Assembly (NCBI GenBank): GCA_934699095.1
Contig: CAKUVI010000002.1
Span: forward strand, 186,001-250,000
Direction: 5' to 3'
DNA: 64,000 nt
DNA from: an uncultured Bacteroidales bacterium
Lineage (GTDB): Bacteria; Bacteroidota; Bacteroidia; Bacteroidales; WCHB1-69
Below, in pieces: positions 14,839 to 24,301 of the stretch (within the stretch, counting starts at the first letter, position 1; the number at the start of each line of letters is the position of its first letter). The notes below the pieces were generated by a model. The model searched no databases and had not been told where the DNA came from. It saw only the letters and a list, made by a program, of their open reading frames with translations. The translations under genes and the position numbers were made by a program.

Positions 14839-17800
14839 CTTCTCTTTTGCAGAATTGTTGAATTTTGCTCAGCCAATGAATCGCGGCTTTGAAGGACGGC
14901 ACGTTGTGTATGCTGCACACAAGCTTGTTGTTACTCTCCTTAAGTTGCACTACAGGATGGTTCATCTGCATGAACTGCAGGAATTTGCCGAATTCATCGG
15001 ATTGGAAATAGGGCGACTTGGAGTTGCCGATGAAATAGCAGTTCAGGACCTTCTTTTTGAGGATCAGCTTTTCGAAGTGCATGTCTGCGGCGAGCCAACG
15101 CAGAGGCATGGTTAGCATCAGCTCCTCGGTCTGGCGCGGCATAGGTCCGAAGATGTCCACTATCTTCTTCTTGAATTCCTCGAGTTTTTGGTCATTGTAT
15201 ATGGATTCGAGCTCTTTGTAGAGGTTCATGCGCTCTGTAACATTGAAGATGTAGGTCGTGGGGAATAGCGCCTCCACGTCGGTTTCCAGCGAGCAGATCC
15301 TCCGGACGAGCGCGCTGTTGTCGGCAATCTGCAGGTCGTTGAATTGGCTGTCGCCCGACTCTTTCATTTCCTGAATTGCCTCATTGAGGATTTTCTGATA
15401 CATTTCATAGCCCATTTCGTTTATGAAACCGCTTTGGTCGGCGCCGAGGATGTCGCCGGCGCCACGGATGTCAAGGTCGCGCATTGCAATATGGATGCCG
15501 CTGCCGATGTCGGAGAACTGCTCAATGGCAGCCAGACGCCTGCGAGCCTGGTCGTTGAGAGTCTCCCATGGCCGTATGAAAAGATAGCAGTAGGCTTTCT
15601 GGTTGTTGCGGCCCACACGCCCACGCAGCTGGTGCAGCACATTCAGGGCGAAGTTCTGGGCGTCGTTTATGATCATGGTGTTGGCGTTGACGATGTCAAG
15701 GCCAGATTCCACGATAGTGGTGGACACAAGCACGTCGTATTCGTGATTCATGAACTGCGACATCACTTTCTCCAACTGGTCGCCTTCCATCTGACCGTGT
15801 CCCACAATCACCCTCGCTTTCGGAACTAATCGTTGAATTAACCCGGCCAACTCTTTGATATTCTGAATTTTATTATGTACAACAAATACCTGCCCTCCGC
15901 GGTCGATTTCGGCCTGTATTGCATCGCGCAACACCTCCTCGTCGAAGACTAAAACCTGAGTCTCAATAGGCTGGCGGTTTGGCGGCGGGGTTGTGATCAC
16001 CGAGATGTCGCGGGCTCCAATCAACGAGAACTGAAGGGTGCGCGGTATTGGTGTAGCCGACATGGTCAAAGTGTCAATACAGGTGCGCATCTCTCGGATT
16101 TTTTCCTTTGCTGCGACTCCGAATTTTTGTTCTTCATCAATGATTAAGAGTCCTAAATCCTTGAAAACCACATCTTTGCTTAATATTCTGTGGGTCCCGA
16201 TCAGGATGTCGATCTTACCTTCCTTAACGCTTTTAAGTGTTTCACGTATCTCCTTTGTGGTTTTGAAGCGGTTTACGTAGGCGATTCTGCATGGCATGTT
16301 GGCCAAGCGCTCGCTGAAGGTGTTGAAATGCTGCATTGAAAGCACTGTCGTAGGCACTAACACGGCCACCTGCTTGCTGTCGCACACGGCCTTGAAGGCG
16401 GCACGGATGGCTATCTCCGTCTTCCCGAATCCGACATCCCCGCATATAAGCCTGTCCATCGGGTTCTCGCTCTCCATATCCGCTTTCACCTCCGCCAATG
16501 TCTTGATCTGGTCGGGCGTGTCCTCGTATATGAACGACGACTCCAGAGCCGATTGTAAAAAACTGTCGGGTGAAAATGCAAAACCTTTCTTGGCCTTGCG
16601 CTCCGAATAGAGCTTTATGAGGTCGATGGCGAGTTCCTTGACCTTCTTCTTGGTCTTTTCCTTCAGTTTCTCCCAACTTCCGGAACTCAACCTGTGGATT
16701 GTGGGCGGCGTGCCGTCTTTGCCAACATACTTGCTTATTTTATGCAGCGAGTGAATGCTGAGATACACCACGTCCCCGTCTTTGTAGTCGATTTTGATAA
16801 CCTCTTGGAGGCTGTCACCCATCATTTTCTTTTCCAACCCGCGGTAGATGCCCACGCCATGGTCGATGTGTGTCACATAGTCGCCCGGCTGAAGGTCGTA
16901 GATCTCGCGCAATGTCAATGCCTCGCTCTTCTTGTATCTGTCGCGGAGCACAATGCGCTGGAACTTGTTCCAGAACTGATGGTCCGTGTAAACCGACACC
17001 CTGTGCTCAAGATCCCTGAAGCCCTCGTGCAGTGAATCGCATACCGGATGATACAACTGCTCTATCTTGTAGGTCGTTTCGTTGTGGCGGTTGTATTTGC
17101 CCAAGATGTCAAGCATCACCTTGTACAAGCGGTCAAGCTGCGACTGGGTTTCGGAGACAAAGTAGTTCTCGGCTCCATGCTCAAGATTGTCGATCCATTC
17201 CAGCAGCATGTAGTCGAAACTCTTGTTGAAGTCGCTCTGCAGAGTCATGTTTAACGTGATTACAGAGTCCATATCCGGATTTTCCCCTGAATTGACCATC
17301 ACGCGCTTGAATTGCAAAGTCCCCTGTTGGAATTGTTTCTTAGATATTAGGATATTGTCGTCTTCACTGCTCTTCTTCTCTGAAAATTCCTTGAAATAGG
17401 AGTTTATCGACGCCTCGATGTTCTGCGAATGCATCTGCCAGATGACTGTGTCTTGTGGCAGAAGCGAAAACAGCGACACAGATTCTCCTTTTGCCTCAAC
17501 AGTGGTTATGGGAGCCATGATGTATATCTTGTCTAACTCTTTCACGGAGAGTTGTGTCTCGGGATCGAAAAATCTTACCGACACTATCCTGTCGCCTTCA
17601 AACTCTATTCTATAAGGATATTCTTCCGAGAATGAGAATACATCGAAAATGTTACCACGCCATGCGAACTGCCCGGGCTCATAAACAAAATCTTCAGGAA
17701 GGTATTCCAAATCATATAGTTTGTTCAGAAAATCATCCGACAATATATCTTGATTGATTTCAACAGAGAATGATTTTCGTTTTATAAATTCTTGATTTAC

Positions 17801-18220
17801 AAGTGTTTCCGCAATTCCTTCAGGATATGACACCAATATTGGCTGAATTTTATCGCTTTCCGGCAATTTATGAAGCACTTCGGCACGCAATTTTACGTTT
17901 GAAGCATCTTTTTCGGAAAAATTACTGTTTTTTTTGAAGGAAGAAGGAAAATAGAGCACCCTTTTTTCAGCCAATGATTTTTTTTCATCATCCATCAAGA
18001 CCTCCAAGTCGTGCATGAAAAAGGCTGCCTCTTCACTGTCGCGGAACACAAACAGATGCGGATGCCCGTCGCCAGAAGCTACCTGAGAGGCTATAAACGA
18101 CAATGATGAGCCCTTCACGCCGTTCAGGGAAAGGATGTTGTTGTCCTTTTCGAAAAGATATTCCTTGATTTGACTTGATTCGTTGTTGTAATATTGTGTT
18201 TTTAGCTCCTTTAATGTCAT
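14831..18220 (-). CDS. mfd: transcription-repair coupling factor Mfd
   Basis: Mfd removes stalled RNA polymerase from DNA lesions and recruits UvrA. The protein has 1129 residues, normal for Bacteroidetes. Domain order: UvrB-homology region (about 25-350), a CarD-like RNA-polymerase interaction domain (about 440-500, QPGDYVTHIDHGVGIY), then a superfamily 2 translocase with Walker A GDVGFGKT (594-601), Walker B IIDEEQKFG, the SATPIPRT motif, and a C-terminal TRCF domain. It lies 2 bp after the glycosyltransferase gene and overlaps the methyltransferase gene by 8 bp, in the middle of a four-gene operon. Confidence 0.97.
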   Translation of the reverse strand: MTLKELKTQYYNNESSQIKEYLFEKDNNILSLNGVKGSSLSFIASQVASGDGHPHLFVFRDSEEAAFFMHDLEVLMDDEKKSLAEKRVLYFPSSFKKNSNFSEKDASNVKLRAEVLHKLPESDKIQPILVSYPEGIAETLVNQEFIKRKSFSVEINQDILSDDFLNKLYDLEYLPEDFVYEPGQFAWRGNIFDVFSFSEEYPYRIEFEGDRIVSVRFFDPETQLSVKELDKIYIMAPITTVEAKGESVSLFSLLPQDTVIWQMHSQNIEASINSYFKEFSEKKSSEDDNILISKKQFQQGTLQFKRVMVNSGENPDMDSVITLNMTLQSDFNKSFDYMLLEWIDNLEHGAENYFVSETQSQLDRLYKVMLDILGKYNRHNETTYKIEQLYHPVCDSLHEGFRDLEHRVSVYTDHQFWNKFQRIVLRDRYKKSEALTLREIYDLQPGDYVTHIDHGVGIYRGLEKKMMGDSLQEVIKIDYKDGDVVYLSIHSLHKISKYVGKDGTPPTIHRLSSGSWEKLKEKTKKKVKELAIDLIKLYSERKAKKGFAFSPDSFLQSALESSFIYEDTPDQIKTLAEVKADMESENPMDRLICGDVGFGKTEIAIRAAFKAVCDSKQVAVLVPTTVLSMQHFNTFSERLANMPCRIAYVNRFKTTKEIRETLKSVKEGKIDILIGTHRILSKDVVFKDLGLLIIDEEQKFGVAAKEKIREMRTCIDTLTMSATPIPRTLQFSLIGARDISVITTPPPNRQPIETQVLVFDEEVLRDAIQAEIDRGGQVFVVHNKIQNIKELAGLIQRLVPKARVIVGHGQMEGDQLEKVMSQFMNHEYDVLVSTTIVESGLDIVNANTMIINDAQNFALNVLHQLRGRVGRNNQKAYCYLFIRPWETLNDQARRRLAAIEQFSDIGSGIHIAMRDLDIRGAGDILGADQSGFINEMGYEMYQKILNEAIQEMKESGDSQFNDLQIADNSALVRRICSLETDVEALFPTTYIFNVTERMNLYKELESIYNDQKLEEFKKKIVDIFGPMPRQTEELMLTMPLRWLAADMHFEKLILKKKVLNCYFIGNSKSPYFQSDEFGKFLQFMQMNHPVVQLKESNNKLVCSIHNVPSFKAAIHWLSKIQQFCKREDV

Positions 18221-18222
18221 TA

Positions 18223-19248
18223 TTATTGTTGTTTTATACAGACATTGTCATACAAATGTTGGTACCTGTAAGCGGTTTCACGTGCATCGAACATGAGGAA
18301 AGGGTGGAAATTGGAGAGGTGCTGTTCGATTGTTGCGAAGCTGTCGCTGATTCGGAGGATTGTGTCGGCAATCTCGGAAGCATTGTTGTGAGACACCTCG
18401 AAATCAGTGAGTTTGTCGCTGAGTATCTCAGAAAAAGCGCTTTCGCGGGCGTGTATGACCGGCAGTCCCTGTGTGGAGGCTTCTGCAAACCGCTCTATTG
18501 TTACAGAATTTCTGTTCAGAAGCAGCATGATATCACTGTCTCGGTATATGTCCAACAGCTTCTGGTAGTCCTCTGTTGTGTCTCCCAATAATGTAACCAC
18601 TTGGAAATCATCTCTTTTTGATGACAGTGCCAAAACTTTCCCCCTGAAATTGGATGTGGTGGATTCCGTCTCCACTGCAGTGAACGACACCTGATAGTTC
18701 TTTTTTTTGAGTTTGTCAACAGCGTTGAGTATGGTTGTTATCTGGCTGTCTTCGTCCAATTCTCCTACATACAGAAGTTTGATATGGACCAGTGCTGTAG
18801 GCGGATGTATTCTGATGTTTTTGATCCAGAAATCCCTTACCGGCTCAATCAGAAGCACGCCGTGTTCGAATATTCTGTTGGCGATATCAGAAGGCAGGCT
18901 TCCGGCGATGAAATTCTGTTGCGACGGATTGGCGAAAATCACCTTAGAGGCGTTTTCCAATATCGAGCATGCGTTTTTCTTCTTGAAGAAAGGCACGCGG
19001 CCATACGCCTTGATGTCGTTTTGGGAAAGGGTCACCACGTACGGTATCTTGAGTCTTGCCGACAATTCGGCAGCGCAAGTGCCTGTCGCCATCCAGGAAT
19101 GGGCGTGAAGCACATCCGCCGTTCCTACGGAAGAAGGCTCACTGTCTGTTTTTTTGAATGTATGAATGATCTCGTCAGTCATGTATTTAGAAATCCTCTC
19201 AAAAACCTCTATTTCTAAATCGTCAGTAATCAGGTGTCTAATATTCAT
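18223..19248 (-). CDS. glycosyltransferase family 4-like protein, 341 aa
   Basis: The two-lobed GT-B layout is visible. The N-terminal half has DVLHAHSWMATGTCAAELS and IPYVVTLSQNDIKAYGR. The C-terminal half has a donor-binding lobe (LLYVGELDEDSQITTILNAV, then LLLNRNSVTIERFAEASTQG), where the usual GT4 E-x7-E region is represented by the ERFAEAS segment. It probably transfers an activated sugar to a cell-envelope glycan. It lies 4 bp after the deacetylase-like gene and 2 bp before mfd. The N-terminus is shorter than in classical GT4 enzymes, which usually start with a longer first Rossmann segment. Confidence 0.8.
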   Translation of the reverse strand: MNIRHLITDDLEIEVFERISKYMTDEIIHTFKKTDSEPSSVGTADVLHAHSWMATGTCAAELSARLKIPYVVTLSQNDIKAYGRVPFFKKKNACSILENASKVIFANPSQQNFIAGSLPSDIANRIFEHGVLLIEPVRDFWIKNIRIHPPTALVHIKLLYVGELDEDSQITTILNAVDKLKKKNYQVSFTAVETESTTSNFRGKVLALSSKRDDFQVVTLLGDTTEDYQKLLDIYRDSDIMLLLNRNSVTIERFAEASTQGLPVIHARESAFSEILSDKLTDFEVSHNNASEIADTILRISDSFATIEQHLSNFHPFLMFDARETAYRYQHLYDNVCIKQQ

Positions 19249-19252
19249 ATTG

Positions 19253-20596
19253 TTATTTTGTCAAAATGTCGAAATTCTTAAGGAACACTTTTTGGTAATA
19301 ATCGGAGTAGTTTCTGCCTGTTGTGTGGTTGTGCCAAAGTAAGACGAAGTCACCCTCGACGTCTTTGGTTCTTTGCAACAGTTTCCGGATTAGTGTATTA
19401 GCGTCATTTTCAGATAGTTTCATGTAGTCGAACAGAGTGCCGTCCATCACAATTAGTGGGTGTTCTGTGATGTCTGTTTCACAGTCGTTGACAATGTCGA
19501 AGATCCTGAATGGGTGTGCGGTGCCGCATTTGAAGCCGCACCGTTCCGCATAGCCGAGCGTATAGTCGTCGGTTATTCCGGCCTGTTTCCAATGTTCTAC
19601 GGAGTTCATTTGCCCAGTGAACCGGGTGCGCAGGTAGTGCTGCCTCAATGAAGTCACAGATGTGTTTAAAACATTGTCCAAACGTTTTTTCTCTGTTGCC
19701 AGAAGATTCCCGTCAACAGCGCTGCTGTAGCTGCCATGAAGCCCGATGACTGCGCCAGAGGCATGGACTTTCCCGATTATGTCCCTGCAATATCCGTCAG
19801 TTATGCTGTATGTTGAGTCCGTCTCGCCGCTTTCCTGTGCCTTGAAGAAGAAAAACGGTGTTCTGCCGTTTCTTTTGGCAATATCCAAGAAGGAGAAAAT
19901 CTGCTTTACGTAGGGGTCGTTTTCCTTGTTGGAAAGCCAGGAACGGAATTCGGAAAAGGATTTTTTCGTGTCCCGCAAAGACTTGTTAATCAGCAAATCG
20001 CGACCGAAAATTGAACGCATGGCTTGGAAACGGCCGCTAAATCTGACAAGGATGTCTATGTCATGGGTCTGCAAAACAGATGATTCCCTTTGGGCGACCT
20101 TGTACGTCGGAACATTCTCCAAAACCGCCTTTCTGATAAGCATGGCATACTCGTCGGCGAGCGGAACCTCGATGATGTTGTATCTGTCGGCTATGCTTCC
20201 GTTAAACACATACCTGCCGTGGTTGTCGAAATTGGCTGGCTTTGACGAGAATTCCTCCAATCTCGACAAAAGCACGAATGTGGGCGTTATGATGTCAGCG
20301 GGAAAACAAATGTGATTGGAATCTGATTCAATTGTGACGTCAAGGCTCTCTGCAAAGAAGAAGGGGATTTCGTATGTGTTCATGTAGTTCGGCGCTAAGC
20401 TGAACTTGGCGTTCCCCTGCATGAAGGAAGCGAATTGGGCGTCGTTGAACAGCGGGATCCGGACGGTGAAACAAGAAGTGGAGAGCAACACGGAACCGTT
20501 CTCCAACGAAATTTCCGCATGGTTTTCACTGGGGGCGGGGAATGCAGCATCAAGTAGATGCCCGGCTGCGTATCTTATGGCGTTGATCGAAATCAT
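19253..20596 (-). CDS. polysaccharide deacetylase-like protein (DUF7033 type), 447 aa
   Basis: The N-terminal 200 residues look like the DUF7033 domain. The C-terminal part follows the NodB-like fold: RTPFFFF, then IGLHGSY, then VLLWHNH near the end, consistent with metal-dependent carbohydrate deacetylases, although the usual Asp-Asp pair is not obvious (QTHDIDIL at about residue 205 is a candidate). The start at 20596 is preferred over 20683 because a TATCTTTG promoter box lies at 20613-20620, inside the longer frame. It is the first gene of an operon with a GT4, mfd and a methyltransferase. A role in exopolysaccharide or envelope glycan modification is inferred. Confidence 0.8.
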   Translation of the reverse strand: MISINAIRYAAGHLLDAAFPAPSENHAEISLENGSVLLSTSCFTVRIPLFNDAQFASFMQGNAKFSLAPNYMNTYEIPFFFAESLDVTIESDSNHICFPADIITPTFVLLSRLEEFSSKPANFDNHGRYVFNGSIADRYNIIEVPLADEYAMLIRKAVLENVPTYKVAQRESSVLQTHDIDILVRFSGRFQAMRSIFGRDLLINKSLRDTKKSFSEFRSWLSNKENDPYVKQIFSFLDIAKRNGRTPFFFFKAQESGETDSTYSITDGYCRDIIGKVHASGAVIGLHGSYSSAVDGNLLATEKKRLDNVLNTSVTSLRQHYLRTRFTGQMNSVEHWKQAGITDDYTLGYAERCGFKCGTAHPFRIFDIVNDCETDITEHPLIVMDGTLFDYMKLSENDANTLIRKLLQRTKDVEGDFVLLWHNHTTGRNYSDYYQKVFLKNFDILTK

Positions 20597-20612
20597 ATCC
20601 CGAAAACGGCCG

Positions 20613-20620
20613 CAAAGATA
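20613..20620 (-). promoter_or_regulatory. -7 box (TATCTTTG) for the deacetylase-GT4-mfd operon
   Basis: A perfect TAnnTTTG match lies 17 bp upstream of the start at 20596. It rules out the longer frame beginning at 20683. Confidence 0.7.
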
Positions 20621-20723
20621 ACATTTATTTGTTGTTCTCCGGAAAACCATTTTAATGAACCATGTCGACAAACCTGACACCAATTAATTTTTATCAAAGA
20701 GCCGACATAAGCCAAAAAGTTTT

Positions 20724-20732
20724 GTACTTTTG
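20724..20732 (+). promoter_or_regulatory. -7 box (TACTTTTG) for the cytidylate kinase-like gene
   Basis: TACTTTTG overlaps the in-frame TTG at 20730, so translation must start downstream, at the ATG pair 20751/20754. Confidence 0.65.
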
Positions 20733-20750
20733 CATTTCAAAAAATCAAAC

Positions 20751-21407
20751 ATGATGGAGAAAGAAAAATTTATCATCACAATAAACCGTGAATTCGGCTC
20801 CGGAGGCCGTGAGATTGCCTGTAAAGTGGCTGAACTCCTCGGCGTTAAGTTCTACGACAAGGAAATACTGTCTGTACTTACAGAAAAGTACGATTTGTCA
20901 GTGGAAGAGATGGAACGCATCAAGGCCAAGAAGACAAACTGGTGGAGCGAATTCTGCAGATTCTACAGCCAGAATTCAAGTGTGGCCTCATATACGGGCG
21001 GTCGACAAATACTGGCGGTGAACCGCGAAATCTCTTCAATCGAACTGTTCAAAGCTGAAGAGAAAATCCTCAAGGAGTTGGCCGATCAAGAGTCCTGCGT
21101 CATTCTGGGCCGCACCGGATTCCATATCTTCAAAGACTATCCGAATGCGATGCGACTGATGTTGATCGCCAATCACGACTTCCGCTTGAAACGCATCATG
21201 GACAAGTACAACCTTGATGAAAAAAAGGCTGAGGAAAAGATTATCGAGACTGACACAGCCCGCGAGAACTTCACCAAGACCTTCGCCAAAGTCTCAAGAT
21301 ACGACGCTCGCAACTACGACATGGTTATGAACGTGTCAGGCTTCAGCACTGATGCTGTTGCTGATTTCATAGCAAAAAACGTGAGATTGAAATATCCTGA
21401 GTATTAG
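20751..21407 (+). CDS. cytidylate kinase-like family protein, 218 aa
   Basis: The N-terminus FIITINREFGSGGREIACKVAELL is the P-loop-like signature of the cytidylate kinase-like family (Cytidylate_kin2), in which the classic GxxxxGK[ST] is replaced by FGSGGREI. A later VILGRTGFHIF and RLKRIMDKY correspond to the LID/NMP region. The family is common in Bacteroidetes beside the canonical cmk; its true substrate is not established. The start is ATG 20751 (or 20754), because an upstream in-frame TTG lies inside the promoter box. It is divergent from the deacetylase operon, so the two promoters share the 20597-20750 gap. Confidence 0.85.
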   Translation: MMEKEKFIITINREFGSGGREIACKVAELLGVKFYDKEILSVLTEKYDLSVEEMERIKAKKTNWWSEFCRFYSQNSSVASYTGGRQILAVNREISSIELFKAEEKILKELADQESCVILGRTGFHIFKDYPNAMRLMLIANHDFRLKRIMDKYNLDEKKAEEKIIETDTARENFTKTFAKVSRYDARNYDMVMNVSGFSTDAVADFIAKNVRLKYPEY

Positions 21408-21416
21408 TCTTTTAAC

Positions 21417-23072
21417 CTATTCGTCGATTTCAAACGTCTCCTCGCTGTCCCAATAAGCGCGTATTGTTATGGTCGCGGGGAAGCGTTTCATCTTCTCGGC
21501 CTGCCTTTTGGCTGAATAGTCGCCGGGATCCCATATTCCATTGCCGTTCTCATCGCAAAATACAGTCACATTGTACGATGTGGGCTCCAAATACTCATAT
21601 GTGATTGTAGCCGGCTCACTCAAGACGTCGCTCTGCAACTCCTTTTCCCCTTTACTAAGTGTTGCGACATATTTTTTGCCGTTGTCGGGTATCCTGTAGT
21701 TCATGATCAATGTTCCATAATCTTTTATCGATTTGGCCACGAATTCAAATCTGATTGTGTCATTGGTGAGATTGTTGTATCCGTAAAACACCGAATCAGG
21801 AATCATGACTGAATAGGATTTTTTCTCGGCATACTTCATGGGAAGAGGCAACTGCATCAGAAATGTGTCGGGAACTGAAAAACGCATCACCACTGTATCG
21901 TTCGATTTCTTTTCCTTCGTCATGACATATACGTTGAACGAATCTGTTGGACGTATCGGGTAAGGGAAAACCAACGAGAGGGGCTTGTTCACTTCGCCTT
22001 TGTCTATGACGTTCACACTCAAGTTGTTGGATACCTTTCCACGACCGCGTCCGCTCTGTACTTTTGCTTTGTGAGGAGCGAGATAGACAGTGTCGCACTG
22101 ACTGTCGGCTGTCAATATATACATCAGACTATCTGTCACCGTCTTTTTCATATACCATGTGATTGTGTCTCCCGACGGATTTTTCTTCTCAAAATATTGT
22201 TGGTCATGGTTGACAGCCTTGGCAGAAAAATTGTTGACGGGCAGTTTATAAGGGAAGATATAAACTCCTTCTGCTGGATTTTCGAAACGGAGCAGCTTCT
22301 GTGCAGTGTCGGTCGCCATGAACGAATTGAGTTGTATCATGTCATGGTGCACCTTCAATGAATCCGGCAAACTGTCTGGCTGTGCAGGGTAAGCCTCTAC
22401 CATCTCTGTCAGGAAAGCGATTTCTTCATTGGGGAGATCGTACAGGAAATTGGCATTGACATCCTTCAAGGCAAATATTTTGTACGAGCCAGATGCTATG
22501 TTCTTGAACGAGAAGGAGCCGTCGCCAACAGATTTTGTCACATAACTCGGAACTGTCGTCATAGGCAGCGAATCAATGTCTTCTTTGTACAGCATCACAA
22601 AAAAGTCCTTCATCGGTGCAAGTGTCTTTGAATCTGTGATCCTGCCTGCCAAGGTGTTGTTGTCGATACTGTCGCCGGTTGAGAAACTATAGTGGAAAAG
22701 ATCGAGCGGATTACCCTCATGAAAGTCTTTCAAAGCACTGGAAAACACCATGTTATAGGTCGTGTTCGGGCGCAGTGGCTCTTTGAATTTCACAATGACA
22801 GACTTTCCTTTTGTGGAGAATTCCGGTTTCTCGGAAAGGGGAGGGGATATCAGGACATTTTCCGACGGGTTGTTTAAGGTGACGTATTCGTCGAAATAGA
22901 TACGTATCTGCTTGCTGTCGAAATTCACCATGTCGTTTTCCGGCTCAACCTTCATGACCTTAGGCGGGTCGGTGTCTTTTGGGCCGCCTGATGGAGTCAC
23001 GATCTTAGCGCAGCTGTTCATCAGAAGTAGAGCCGACAGCAGAAGAGTGAATATGGTGATTTTTCGACGCAT
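21417..23072 (-). CDS. Ig-like domain lipoprotein, 551 aa
   Basis: A type II signal peptide ends in MNSC with the lipidated Cys at 21. Residues about 38-132 form a Big_5/SbsA-type Ig-like domain (DTDPPKVMKVEP at its start, PLRPNTTYNMVFSSALKDF near its end). A carboxypeptidase-regulatory-like beta sandwich follows (LAGRITDSKTLAPMKDFFVML, residues about 140-215) and then a long C-terminal region with another outgoing-value pattern (FCDENGNGIWDPGDY). This architecture is widespread in Bacteroidales as a surface or periplasmic lipoprotein of unknown role. It lies 8 bp after the GNAT gene and is probably cotranscribed with it. Confidence 0.85.
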   Translation of the reverse strand: MRRKITIFTLLLSALLLMNSCAKIVTPSGGPKDTDPPKVMKVEPENDMVNFDSKQIRIYFDEYVTLNNPSENVLISPPLSEKPEFSTKGKSVIVKFKEPLRPNTTYNMVFSSALKDFHEGNPLDLFHYSFSTGDSIDNNTLAGRITDSKTLAPMKDFFVMLYKEDIDSLPMTTVPSYVTKSVGDGSFSFKNIASGSYKIFALKDVNANFLYDLPNEEIAFLTEMVEAYPAQPDSLPDSLKVHHDMIQLNSFMATDTAQKLLRFENPAEGVYIFPYKLPVNNFSAKAVNHDQQYFEKKNPSGDTITWYMKKTVTDSLMYILTADSQCDTVYLAPHKAKVQSGRGRGKVSNNLSVNVIDKGEVNKPLSLVFPYPIRPTDSFNVYVMTKEKKSNDTVVMRFSVPDTFLMQLPLPMKYAEKKSYSVMIPDSVFYGYNNLTNDTIRFEFVAKSIKDYGTLIMNYRIPDNGKKYVATLSKGEKELQSDVLSEPATITYEYLEPTSYNVTVFCDENGNGIWDPGDYSAKRQAEKMKRFPATITIRAYWDSEETFEIDE

Positions 23073-23080
23073 ATTGTAAA

Positions 23081-23509
23081 TTATTCGTTGGTTTTGCTGT
23101 AATAGTTCAGGTCAACACGCTCAGTCCAACCTTGCATCTGCCAGAATTTATTGCCGATTTCGTTGCTTTTCATCACAAGAAGTCCGTTTTTCTTGATTCC
23201 TTCGGCTTCAATGGCGTGATATACGGCGCGAAGCAGGGCTTTTCCAATACCTTGTTGGCGAAGGTCCTCGCGCACAACTGTGTGGTAGATGTACGCACGA
23301 CGGCCGTCCATGCCGCACATGATCACACCCACAATCTTTCCGTCCATTTCTGCCACAAAGTTTGATGTAGGGTTCTTTTTAATGAATTTGGCGATGCCTT
23401 CAGCTGAGTCGTCATAGTTGCGCAAGGCCATTCCATCTGTTATTGACCATAATCCGTAAACCTGATCATAGTCTTCATTTGTCATCAATCGAATTTTATA
23501 ATCTTGCAT
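23081..23509 (-). CDS. GNAT family N-acetyltransferase, 142 aa
   Basis: This is a single GNAT domain. The acetyl-CoA binding motif is clear in VREDLRQQGIGKALLRAV (R/Q-x-x-G-x-G/A), preceded by strand IVGVIMCG. The C-terminal KFWQMQGWTERVDLNYYSK is the usual end strand and could hold the catalytic Tyr. Substrate unknown; it may be a small molecule or a protein N-terminus. A TACTTTTG promoter box lies 20 bp upstream, and the Ig-like lipoprotein follows 8 bp downstream. Confidence 0.9.
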   Translation of the reverse strand: MQDYKIRLMTNEDYDQVYGLWSITDGMALRNYDDSAEGIAKFIKKNPTSNFVAEMDGKIVGVIMCGMDGRRAYIYHTVVREDLRQQGIGKALLRAVYHAIEAEGIKKNGLLVMKSNEIGNKFWQMQGWTERVDLNYYSKTNE

Positions 23510-23528
23510 TGCTGTAATTTTTTGGCTG

Positions 23529-23536
23529 CAAAAGTA
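23529..23536 (-). promoter_or_regulatory. -7 box (TACTTTTG) for the GNAT-lipoprotein unit
   Basis: A perfect TAnnTTTG match lies 20 bp upstream of the GNAT start at 23509, in the 57-bp gap after the IPExxxVDY-like gene. Confidence 0.6.
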
Positions 23537-23566
23537 GTCTTTTTTTGAGAAGTCCGCAGCACTTTT

Positions 23567-24283
23567 TTATAAATCAGGACGCCTTAAATAGGCGCTTGTT
23601 ATCACACGGTCGTCTTCTACAGGATATTTCAGACCTCTGTAGTTGTGCTCCGACAAAGACATCTTGTTATTCAGGGATTTCTTCTTCTTTTTAAGTTTGA
23701 AATCAGAAACCATATTCTCGGATTCGTAAAACAAAAACTGCAGAAAATCTATGAATTGTTTGCTTTTCTTCTGTTTGTTTGAGATGTCATCCGGTGTCCC
23801 CGAGTCAATTATTGTGAATTTCTTGGATGTTTCCAAAATATTGATAAAATCCTCGTTGTCAATACTGTTGTCAGACGAAAGCATCAAAATGTAGTCAATA
23901 TCCGAGTATGAAGACGTCATTTTCTTAAGTCCGATATTGTTGAACAGATGGTATTCGTCCTCGAAGAGAAGTCCGCCAAAGAGAGGGTCTTCCAACTTTG
24001 AAGAGAACTGGTGCGGAGCGGTCACTTTGTTGGATATGATTGTCAGATCGACGGAATATTCTTCGTTAAAGCACAAAAAATAAGTGGGGAAAGCGATTAT
24101 TTCCCCATTATCTTCCAAATTAAGATTTCCAATGTAAGAGCAGTCTTTGGCGACTGTCTGGTGAATCTGGTTGGCGAAAGAGAAATGTCGGGCAGGACTC
24201 TTGACGAAGGCCATCCAGTAATCCTTGGCGGTACCGAATGAGTCTAAGGTGACAACATTTTCCGGCAGTTTTCTCTTAGGCAT
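23567..24283 (-). CDS. probable IPExxxVDY family protein, 238 aa
   Basis: The central part (FLCFNEEYSVDLTIISNK, then EDEYHLFNNIGLKK, then SDIDYILMLSSD) follows the layout of the IPExxxVDY family of Bacteroidetes, but the name-giving IPE is not conserved (here SSYSDIDY), so the call is tentative. A Lys-rich segment lies near residue 200 (KLKKKKKSLNNK). The N-terminus includes SPARHFSFANQIHQ, a long addition relative to typical members of about 160 residues. The gene is 18 bp after fumC and closes the atpH-atpA-atpG-fumC operon. Function unknown. Confidence 0.55.
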   Translation of the reverse strand: MPKRKLPENVVTLDSFGTAKDYWMAFVKSPARHFSFANQIHQTVAKDCSYIGNLNLEDNGEIIAFPTYFLCFNEEYSVDLTIISNKVTAPHQFSSKLEDPLFGGLLFEDEYHLFNNIGLKKMTSSYSDIDYILMLSSDNSIDNEDFINILETSKKFTIIDSGTPDDISNKQKKSKQFIDFLQFLFYESENMVSDFKLKKKKKSLNNKMSLSEHNYRGLKYPVEDDRVITSAYLRRPDL

Positions 24284-24301
24284 AGCTCATAAAGCCTTGT
24301 G

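Noticed and set aside
14669..15115. Plus-strand open frame of 148 codons
   Set aside because: It is antisense to the mfd and methyltransferase genes, both strongly supported by motifs.
20730..20750. Upstream TTG start for the cytidylate kinase-like gene
   Set aside because: The codon lies within the TACTTTTG promoter box, so it cannot be in the transcript.
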